A stretch of 64,000 nucleotides of DNA, taken from Methanosphaerula subterraneus. GTDB taxonomy: Archaea; Halobacteriota; Methanomicrobia; Methanomicrobiales; Methanospirillaceae. Below, piece by piece: positions 38,865 to 45,870 of the stretch. The stretch is from assembly GCF_052055875.1 (NCBI RefSeq), contig NZ_CP170508.1, positions 1,612,001 to 1,676,000 on the forward strand, read 5' to 3'. A program made the position numbers and the translations under genes. Under the pieces are notes generated by a model. The model saw only the letters and a list, made by a program, of their open reading frames with translations, ran no database searches and was not told the origin of the DNA. Each line of letters begins with the position of its first letter. The stretch's first letter is position 1.

Positions 38865-41057
38865 ATGGCACGCGGCAAAAAGATGGTAGACCGAGTTAGC
38901 GAACTGATGAGCCAGCCAAAGTTCATCCGTAACATCGGGATTGTAGCACATATCGATCATGGAAAGACGACCCTCTCCGACAACCTGCTCTCAGGGGCAG
39001 GGATGATCAGCGAGGAACTCGCCGGCAGACAGCTCTTCATGGACTCTGACGCAGAGGAGCAGGCACGTGGGATCACCATCGATGCCAGCAACGTCTCGAT
39101 GGTCCACGAGTACGAAGGTCAGGAGTATCTGATCAACATGATCGACACCCCAGGCCACGTGGACTTCGGCGGGGACGTGACCCGTGCGATGAGGGCTGTC
39201 GACGGGGCAGTCGTGGTCGTCGATGCGGTCGAAGGGACGATGCCCCAGACCGAGACGGTGCTGCGGCAGGCCCTCAAGGAGCAGGTCGTCCCGGTCCTCT
39301 TCATCAACAAGGTCGACCGGCTGATCAACGAGCTGAAGGTCGACGAGATGGAGATGCAGGTCCGCCTCGCCAAGGTGATCGACAAGGTCAACAAGTTGAT
39401 CAAGGGCATGAACGAGGACATGTACAACAGCGGCTGGAAGCTCGACCCTGCAAAGGGTACTGTTGCGTTCGGCTCAGCCCTGTACAACTGGGCAGTCTCT
39501 GTTCCGTTTATGCAGAAGAGCGGCGTCTCGTTCAAGGACGTCTACAACAAGTGTCGCGAAGGCGACATGAAGTCGCTCGCGAAGGGTTCCCCTCTCCATG
39601 CAGTGCTGCTCGACATGGTCGTCAAGCACCTGCCGGACCCATTCGATGCACAGAAGCGGCGTATCAATGTGATCTGGCACGGGGATAAGGAGTCGGTGGA
39701 AGGCAAGTCGATGCTCACCGCCGATCCGAACGGTCCGATCGCCATGATGGTCACCGATATCTCCTTCGACCCGCATGCAGGCGAGGTCGCCACCGGCCGT
39801 CTCTTCAGCGGCACCCTCAGGCGGGGCACTGAACTGTACATCATCGGCTCTGCCATGAAGGCGAACAGGGTCCAGCAGGTCGGTATCTTTATGGGACCGA
39901 CCAGGGTCGAGGTCGATGAACTTCCGGCAGGGAACATCGCCGCAGTGACCGGTCTTAAGGACGCCATTGTCGGTTCGACGGTCACCAACCTGCGTGAGAT
40001 GACCCCGTTCGAGTCACTCAAGCACTACAGTGAACCGGTCATGACCGTCGCGGTCGAGGCCAAGAACATGAAGGACCTGCCAAAGCTGGTCGAAGTGCTC
40101 AGGCAGGTCGCTAAGGAAGACCCGACACTGGTCATTACGATCAACGAGGAGACCGGCGAGCACCTGATCAGCGGCATGGGCGAGCTCCACCTGGAGATCA
40201 TCACCGGCCGTATCAAGCGTGACAAGGGTGTCGATATCGTCACCTCCGAGCCGATCGTCGTCTACCGTGAGACGGCCACGAAGAAGGCCGGCCCGATCGA
40301 AGGGAAGTCTCCGAACAGGCACAACCGGTTCTATGTGGAACTCGAGCCCCTGGACCAGGTCACCGTTGACCTGATCAGAAGCGGCGAGGTCTCGATGAAC
40401 CAGACCTGGATCGAGCGGCGTGACCTCCTGGTCGCCAACGGCTGGGGGAAGGACGAGGCCAAGAACATCAAGGACATCTCGACCACCAACATCTTCATCG
40501 ACATGACCAAGGGTATCCAGTACCTGAACGAGACGATGGAACTGGTCCTTGAAGGTCTGCACGAAGCACTCCAGGGCGGCCCGCTGGCGGACGAACCGGT
40601 CCAGAACATGAAGATCAGACTGGTCGATGTCAAGCTGCACGAGGATGCGATCCACCGCGGTCCCGCCCAGGTTATCCCTGCGGTGCGGAGTGCGGTCAAG
40701 GCCGGTATCCTCTATGCAGGCGACTCGCTCCTCGAGCCGATCCAGAAGATCTCGATCACTGTCCCGACAGATCAGATGGGGAACGCAACCTCCCAGATCC
40801 AGGGCCGGCGCGGCCAGGTGCTGGACATCACCAGCGAAGGGGACACGATCACCGTCGTCGGCCGGGCACCGGTCGCCGAACTCTTCGGGTTCTCAGGGGA
40901 TATCCGCTCGGCCACAGAAGGGCGTGCGATGTGGAACACCGAGTTCGCAGGGTTCGAGATCGTCCCGAACAACCTCGTCAAAGATGTTGTTATTGCGATC
41001 CGGAAGCGGAAGGGCTTAAAGGAACAGATGCCCAGACCAGAAGATTATCTGGCATAA
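38865..41057 (+). CDS. fusA: Translation elongation factor 2 (aEF-2)
   Basis: GTPase of ribosomal translocation, 730 residues. G motifs: AHIDHGKTTLSD (G1), RGITID (G2), DTPGHVDF (G3), NKVDRL (G4). Domains II-V follow, with the diphthamide site His at about residue 597 in DAIHRGPAQ. The length is right for archaeal EF-2. It is 29 bases after rps7. No tuf or rps10 gene follows, unlike many archaea. Confidence 0.98.
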   Translation: MARGKKMVDRVSELMSQPKFIRNIGIVAHIDHGKTTLSDNLLSGAGMISEELAGRQLFMDSDAEEQARGITIDASNVSMVHEYEGQEYLINMIDTPGHVDFGGDVTRAMRAVDGAVVVVDAVEGTMPQTETVLRQALKEQVVPVLFINKVDRLINELKVDEMEMQVRLAKVIDKVNKLIKGMNEDMYNSGWKLDPAKGTVAFGSALYNWAVSVPFMQKSGVSFKDVYNKCREGDMKSLAKGSPLHAVLLDMVVKHLPDPFDAQKRRINVIWHGDKESVEGKSMLTADPNGPIAMMVTDISFDPHAGEVATGRLFSGTLRRGTELYIIGSAMKANRVQQVGIFMGPTRVEVDELPAGNIAAVTGLKDAIVGSTVTNLREMTPFESLKHYSEPVMTVAVEAKNMKDLPKLVEVLRQVAKEDPTLVITINEETGEHLISGMGELHLEIITGRIKRDKGVDIVTSEPIVVYRETATKKAGPIEGKSPNRHNRFYVELEPLDQVTVDLIRSGEVSMNQTWIERRDLLVANGWGKDEAKNIKDISTTNIFIDMTKGIQYLNETMELVLEGLHEALQGGPLADEPVQNMKIRLVDVKLHEDAIHRGPAQVIPAVRSAVKAGILYAGDSLLEPIQKISITVPTDQMGNATSQIQGRRGQVLDITSEGDTITVVGRAPVAELFGFSGDIRSATEGRAMWNTEFAGFEIVPNNLVKDVVIAIRKRKGLKEQMPRPEDYLA

Positions 41058-41080
41058 TCCTACACCAACCCATTACCCTC

Positions 41081-41087
41081 TTTTTTT
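41081..41087 (+). terminator. Oligo-T after fusA
   Basis: T7 lies 24 bases after the fusA stop, ending the rps12-rps7-fusA unit before a fresh promoter. Confidence 0.6.
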
Positions 41088-41096
41088 GAAAGATTC

Positions 41097-41155
41097 AAAA
41101 AATTTAAATACTTGTCATCGATAGTGAACCCTATCTCAAAGCGAGATCAGGAGGA
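41097..41155 (+). promoter_or_regulatory. Promoter and ribosome site of the fasciclin gene
   Basis: AAAATTTAAATAC (about 41098-41110) is a good TATA box. AGGAGGA (41149-41155) is a near-perfect Shine-Dalgarno 6 bases before the ATG at 41162. Confidence 0.7.
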
Positions 41156-41161
41156 ACCACA

Positions 41162-41605
41162 ATGATCAATGATCAGACAATTCTGGAGACCCTGCGGCAC
41201 GACGGGGGGTTCACCCTCTTTGTGAAGGCAGCCGAGGATTCAGGGGTGGCCGACACCCTCGACGGGGACGATGCCCTGACAGTATTTGCCCCGGAGGACG
41301 CGGCCTTCATCAAACTGTCGGACTCGGCGCTCGACCTGTTGGAGAGCGACCCCGCTATTGCACGGGAACTGCTCCTCTACCACATCGGGGAAGGGAAGGT
41401 GCTCTCGGAGAATGCGGTGGAGACGGCGATCTTCCGGACGTTGCAGGGAGGGGAACTGGCCCTTTCGGTGGCAAAAAGCGTATTTTACGTGGAACTTGAA
41501 GCCGTAAAACGGCCGGATATCGTGGCTGCGAACGGCGTGATCCATGCCATCGGCACGGTGCTGGTTCCAGAGACGATCAAAGACCAGCTTTTTAAAGAAG
41601 GATAG
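41162..41605 (+). CDS. Fasciclin (FAS1) domain protein without signal peptide
   Basis: A 147-residue single FAS1 domain: FTLFVKAAEDSGVADTL (H1 region), LTVFAPEDAAFIKL, LLLYHIGEGKVLSE (YH motif) and DIVAANGVIHAIGTVLVP (H2). Fasciclin proteins are usually extracellular adhesion domains; this one begins MINDQTILETLRHDGG with no signal sequence, so it is either cytoplasmic or exported by another route. It has a strong promoter and Shine-Dalgarno, which suggests high expression. Role unknown. Confidence 0.9.
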   Translation: MINDQTILETLRHDGGFTLFVKAAEDSGVADTLDGDDALTVFAPEDAAFIKLSDSALDLLESDPAIARELLLYHIGEGKVLSENAVETAIFRTLQGGELALSVAKSVFYVELEAVKRPDIVAANGVIHAIGTVLVPETIKDQLFKEG

Positions 41606-41631
41606 ACCGGATAACCTCAAAAAAGATCAGT

Positions 41632-42213
41632 TCAGGGGATCCTTCCCTTAAACTCGGTCAGGCGGGGTTGCCGATAGACTAGGGTCCCGGCGAGGATGTC
41701 ATGGAGCCCCTCTTTCCGATCGGTGAACCCGATCAGCAGCACTCCAAGGTACAGGACCAGAAACGAGAGCGCTCTGGCCCAGTACCTTCCAAAGGCGCGG
41801 AAGCCGGTGATACGGTTGCCGTCCCGGTCAGTTACGAAGATCCCGACGGCCTGTTTGCCTGGGGTGGCCTGGGCGGTCGAGCTCTCGAAGTAGGTGAAGT
41901 AGGCGACCGTGATGATGATCACCGCGATGTACCAGCCCAGCGCAGCCACCGTCGCCTCGGCACTCTCCCAGTTCACCACGAAGAGGACGGCCGGGATCGC
42001 GAGCAGCCCGTAGACGACCAGCAGCAGGGCCGAATCGATCAGGTATGCTCCAAGCCGTAGCCAGAACCCGGCATACTCCACCTGAGGGGCACTGTCATCC
42101 CCAGCCGCTGACCTATCCGCACATCCTGGGGTTCCGGGGACCATCCGGGCTCCGCAACTCCTGCAGAACGCGGCTTCTGCCCCGTTCTCTGCCCCACATT
42201 CCCTGCAGTACAT
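41632..42213 (-). CDS. RDD-family membrane protein with zinc ribbon
   Basis: A 193-residue protein. The N-terminal zinc ribbon is MYCRECGAENGAEAAFCRSC (C-x2-C ... C-x2-C). After a short linker an RDD domain with about four membrane helices begins at YAGFWLRLGAYLIDSALLLV, with the conserved Arg and Asp, then TPGKQAVGIFVTDRDGNR and RKEGLHDILAGTLV. RDD proteins may be ion-related transporters; function here is unknown. It is convergent with fasciclin. Confidence 0.9.
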   Translation of the reverse strand: MYCRECGAENGAEAAFCRSCGARMVPGTPGCADRSAAGDDSAPQVEYAGFWLRLGAYLIDSALLLVVYGLLAIPAVLFVVNWESAEATVAALGWYIAVIIITVAYFTYFESSTAQATPGKQAVGIFVTDRDGNRITGFRAFGRYWARALSFLVLYLGVLLIGFTDRKEGLHDILAGTLVYRQPRLTEFKGRIP

Positions 42214-42330
42214 TGTATCGCAGGAATCTTCGAACGAACGGCAGTTAAACCTATCCTTCTGCATCGAGACGGGCGCGGTCTGCGGCCACAAAGCCAAATA
42301 CCTATCCCGCCCCATTATTATCGGTTTGAT

Positions 42331-43623
42331 ATGAGGACTCCAATCAATATGGTAACCCCTGACACAGAGCATGCGAAGATCATCGGGTGGGTGCATGAGG
42401 TCAGGGACCTCGGCGGCCTGGCCTTCTTCCTGATCAGGGATCGGACAGGGATCATCCAGGTAACCATCCCGAAGAAGAAAGCATCAGAGGAGGTCCTCGC
42501 AGCCATCAAAGGGATCTCCCGTGAATCGGTCGTGCAGGTGACCGGCACGGTGAAGGCGATGGAGAAGGCGCCGGGCGGTCGTGAGCTCGTCCCGTCCTCG
42601 TTCGAGGTGCTGAGCAGAAGCGACAGCCCGCTCCCCCTCGACGTGGTCGAGAAGGTGCCGGCAGACCTGGACACCAGGCTCGATGTCCGGTTCCTCGATG
42701 CACGCCGGCCACGGGTGGCCGCGGTCTTTGAGATCAGGTCGGCGGTTCTCCATGCAGTCCAGCAGTTCCTGCACAAGCGCGAGTTCACCCAGATCACCAC
42801 CCCGAAGGTCGTGGCCGCGGCCACCGAGGGAGGGACCGAACTCTTCCCGATCGCCTACTTTGAGAAGGAGGCGTTTCTGAACCAGAGCCCGCAGCTGTAC
42901 AAGCAGATGATGATGGCCGCCGGGTTTGAGAAGGTCTACGAGATCGGCCCGATCTTCCGGGCTGAGGAGCACAACACCACCAAGCACCTCAACGAGGCGA
43001 CCTCGATCGATGTCGAGGTCTCGTTTGCCGACCACTACGACATGATGGCGCTTCTCGAGGAGATGATCATTACGGCGTATGAGCATGTCTCCGTGACCTG
43101 CCAGGACCAGCTCGCCAACCTTGAGATCGAATCGTTCGAGGTGCCGAAGGGACCGTTCACGCGACTGCCGTATGCAGAGGCGATCGACATCGCAGCAACA
43201 AAGATTGACGAACCGATCAAGTACGGCGACGACCTCGGCTCTGCTGCTGAGCGGGCGGTTGGGGAGGAGATGGGAACCCATTACTTCATCACCGACTGGC
43301 CGAGTTCGATCAGACCGTACTATGCGATGCCCTACGAGGACGATCCCTCCATCTGTAAGGCCTTCGACCTGATGCACCCGCGGATGGAGCTCTCGAGCGG
43401 GGCGCAGCGGGTCCACCAGTATGACCTGCTGGTCTCGCAGATCATCGCCAAGGGACTCTCCCCGGAGAGTTTCGAGTTCTATCTCCGGCCGTTCAGGTAT
43501 GGAATGCCCCCGCACGCCGGGTTCGGGGTCGGTGCCGAGCGGCTCGTGATGACGATGCTCGGGCTGCAAAATATCCGGGAAGCGGTGCTCTTCCCGCGTG
43601 ACCGCCACCGGCTGGTCCCCTGA
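42331..43623 (+). CDS. aspS: Aspartyl-tRNA synthetase, archaeal type
   Basis: Class IIb synthetase of 430 residues. The OB-fold domain (KIIGWVHEVRDLGGLAFFLI) is followed by the catalytic core: motif 2 GPIFRAEEHNTTKHLNEATS and motif 3 FGVGAERLVMTMLGLQNIRE. It lacks the bacterial insertion. Archaeal enzymes of this kind often also charge tRNA-Asn when asnS is absent; that cannot be decided here. It is followed 8 bases later by the MetE-family gene. Confidence 0.97.
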   Translation: MRTPINMVTPDTEHAKIIGWVHEVRDLGGLAFFLIRDRTGIIQVTIPKKKASEEVLAAIKGISRESVVQVTGTVKAMEKAPGGRELVPSSFEVLSRSDSPLPLDVVEKVPADLDTRLDVRFLDARRPRVAAVFEIRSAVLHAVQQFLHKREFTQITTPKVVAAATEGGTELFPIAYFEKEAFLNQSPQLYKQMMMAAGFEKVYEIGPIFRAEEHNTTKHLNEATSIDVEVSFADHYDMMALLEEMIITAYEHVSVTCQDQLANLEIESFEVPKGPFTRLPYAEAIDIAATKIDEPIKYGDDLGSAAERAVGEEMGTHYFITDWPSSIRPYYAMPYEDDPSICKAFDLMHPRMELSSGAQRVHQYDLLVSQIIAKGLSPESFEFYLRPFRYGMPPHAGFGVGAERLVMTMLGLQNIREAVLFPRDRHRLVP

Positions 43624-43631
43624 GCGGTCTT

Positions 43632-44528
43632 ATGCCGCTGCCCGAACTGCTGCTGCCGACGACGGTCGTCGGGAGTTATCCGGTCGTCAAGGGAAGGGGG
43701 CTGCGTGCCCTCCTCGATCCCCTCCGCCCGGCCCTCGAGACGGCCATCGCCGACCAGATGAACGCCGGGGTCGACATCATCTCTGACGGACAGGTCAGGG
43801 GCGAGATGATCCAGATATTCACCACCCACCTCCCCGGGGTCCGGGGGCAGCAGGTGATCGGGAAGGTGCTGCCTGCAGCCGGGCCGATCACGGTGCACGA
43901 CACACGGTTCGCTCTGACGAAGACCCGGTTCGTGAAGGGGCTCCTGACCGGCCCGTCGACACTGGCCCACGGGCTGCAGCTGGCAACCCCCCACTATCGG
44001 TCCCGGGAGGAACTGGTCCCAGACCTCGCGGCTGCCCTGGCCGTCGAGGCGGTCGCCCTCGAGGAGGCCGGCGTCGCGATGCTCCAGATCGACGAACCGA
44101 TCTTCTCGACCGGGGTCGCCGACCTGGACATCGGAAGAAAAGCGGTGGAACAGGTCGCAAACCAGGTCTCCGTGCCGGTGGCGCTCCATACCTGCGGCGA
44201 CCTCGCGCAGGTGATAGACCGGGTGCTCGCGATCCGGGTCGACATCCATGACTGCGAATTCGCGACCTGCCCGGCCAACCTGGACCTCTTCTCGGCCAGG
44301 GATCTCGGAAAGAAGAAGATCGGGCTCGGGTGCCTGGACTCGTCCTCCGATACGATCGAGAACGTCGACGCGATCGCCCGTCTGATCAGAAACGGGGTCG
44401 ACCGGTTCGGCGCAGAACGGCTGCTGGTCGACCCCGACTGCGGGATGCGGATGCGGACCAGAGAGGCCGCGTCTGCCAAGCTCGCACACATGGTCGAGGC
44501 GACCGGGATCGTCCGGAGCGAACTCTAA
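43632..44528 (+). CDS. MetE C-terminal-type methionine synthase family
   Basis: A 298-residue single-domain protein of the cobalamin-independent methionine synthase/uroporphyrinogen decarboxylase fold. It opens LLLPTTVVGSYPVVKGRG and has the zinc site spread over HTCGDLAQV and DPDCGM, with LQIDEPIF. Short archaeal MetE relatives transfer methyl groups from corrinoid proteins to homocysteine; that is the likely role here. It is co-directional with aspS, 8 bases apart. Confidence 0.88.
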   Translation: MPLPELLLPTTVVGSYPVVKGRGLRALLDPLRPALETAIADQMNAGVDIISDGQVRGEMIQIFTTHLPGVRGQQVIGKVLPAAGPITVHDTRFALTKTRFVKGLLTGPSTLAHGLQLATPHYRSREELVPDLAAALAVEAVALEEAGVAMLQIDEPIFSTGVADLDIGRKAVEQVANQVSVPVALHTCGDLAQVIDRVLAIRVDIHDCEFATCPANLDLFSARDLGKKKIGLGCLDSSSDTIENVDAIARLIRNGVDRFGAERLLVDPDCGMRMRTREAASAKLAHMVEATGIVRSEL

Positions 44529-44533
44529 AGGCT

Positions 44534-44573
44534 ACAGGCTCGTCCTGTGGACCGACTTTTCCCCCCTTTTTTT
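44534..44573 (+). terminator. Hairpin plus T7 after the MetE-family gene
   Basis: ACAGG (44534-44538) and CCTGT (44544-44548) form a short stem, and T7 follows at 44567-44573. Confidence 0.55.
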
Positions 44574-44686
44574 ACCAGGAGATACAGGAGATGGAACATT
44601 TCAGATCGATCAGATCTCTAAATCCCACAGAATGGGGTGATTCGACCAAGTACCTTATCAGGAGATCACTCAAAAATTAGAGGTCT

Positions 44687-45814
44687 GTGAAGAGAACAAA
44701 GATCTATCTGATTCTGACTGTGCTTATCCTTGCACTCTGTCAGAGCGTGCTGGCCGATAACGCCACCCCGGTCCAGATGGGCGTCACCACACCCGCGCTC
44801 ACCCAGACCATTGAACCATCGAATAGTACCACACAGGCCACTGCCCCGGCCACATCAGGTGCAACAACAGCGACCATGACATCGGGTGTTTCACCAACGA
44901 TGACAGCACCCGCGACGACACCGACCGTCACCATGACGGCCGCCGTCACACAGGGACCAAAGGACGCAACCTTCACCTTCAAGATCAACGATGTGATCAC
45001 CAACGGCAACGAGCTCTATGCTGTCTGGGATGTCTCCACTGTATCAGACTCGTACATCCTCTCACGGGTGTATGTCTACCCGGCACAGAACAGCGTGTAC
45101 AGGATCATCAACGACCAGAAGGTCACCACCGACCGGAAGACCGTCGAGTCCCAGTTCAGGTCCACCAACTTCCAGGGGTTCCGGGACGAACAGGTCTTTG
45201 TTGAGAACCCGAAGTTCGGACCAGGAGATATCGTCCATGACAATACCTTCTACATTCAGATCCAGTACATCGAGCGGTCCGACTATTACTACAACGAGGT
45301 CTACAAAGAACAGGACGGATGGAGAACAGTCGGCCCCAAGCAGCAGCTCGGGATCTCAGCAGTGAACCAGCGCTGCCAGCTGGTCGACCATGCGGCTGCA
45401 GGCACGCTGCTGAAGTCGTTCAACCAGACCCCGCAGACCCCGCCGGTCACCCCAACCCCGGAGGCGGCCTCTGAAAAGGCGCATCCAACTCCGGTGGAGA
45501 CCCAGACCCCGGCAGACGTCTCCGGACAGGCCAGTGGGACCTCAACCGGCGCAGGGCAGCAGGCAGCCGTCTCCGGCGGTGTGACAGTCAAATCAGCGGC
45601 CACGCAGCAGACCCTCAACCAGAAGGGTGTTGGCACCCAGGCCGTCCAGACCGCCTCCTCGCAGGTGGTCTACACCCAGACGACCGCCGACAATGCTGAG
45701 AAGCAGTACGACTTCAACGGCTCGGTGAAGACGAGGGCCGGCGTGCCCGGATGGACGCCGCTCGCAGCCCTCGGGATCCTCGGGGTCATGCTCGTACTCA
45801 GAAAGAGAGAATAA
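44687..45814 (+). CDS. Surface protein with C-terminal membrane anchor
   Basis: A 375-residue exported protein starting at GTG. The signal peptide KRTKIYLILTVLILALC is followed by a Thr/Ala/Pro-rich stalk to about residue 85, a globular domain (FTFKINDVITNGNELYAVWD through WRTVGPKQQLGI), a second Thr/Pro/Gln-rich stretch, and a C-terminal anchor GVPGWTPLAALGILGVMLVL ending RKRE. The tail resembles the archaeal PGF-CTERM pattern (motif, helix, basic end), but with PGW instead of PGF. Function unknown. Confidence 0.85.
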   Translation: MKRTKIYLILTVLILALCQSVLADNATPVQMGVTTPALTQTIEPSNSTTQATAPATSGATTATMTSGVSPTMTAPATTPTVTMTAAVTQGPKDATFTFKINDVITNGNELYAVWDVSTVSDSYILSRVYVYPAQNSVYRIINDQKVTTDRKTVESQFRSTNFQGFRDEQVFVENPKFGPGDIVHDNTFYIQIQYIERSDYYYNEVYKEQDGWRTVGPKQQLGISAVNQRCQLVDHAAAGTLLKSFNQTPQTPPVTPTPEAASEKAHPTPVETQTPADVSGQASGTSTGAGQQAAVSGGVTVKSAATQQTLNQKGVGTQAVQTASSQVVYTQTTADNAEKQYDFNGSVKTRAGVPGWTPLAALGILGVMLVLRKRE

Positions 45815-45816
45815 TC

Positions 45817-45824
45817 TTTTTTTT
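45817..45824 (+). terminator. Oligo-T after the surface protein gene
   Basis: T8 begins 3 bases after the stop codon. Confidence 0.6.
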
Positions 45825-45870
45825 CCACGGTCGACCCGGTTATTCCCGATCCGTTCAGAAGGATTCTTGA

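Noticed and set aside
42484..43608. 375-codon minus-strand reading frame opposite aspS
   Set aside because: Mirror of aspS codon bias; no start context or family.
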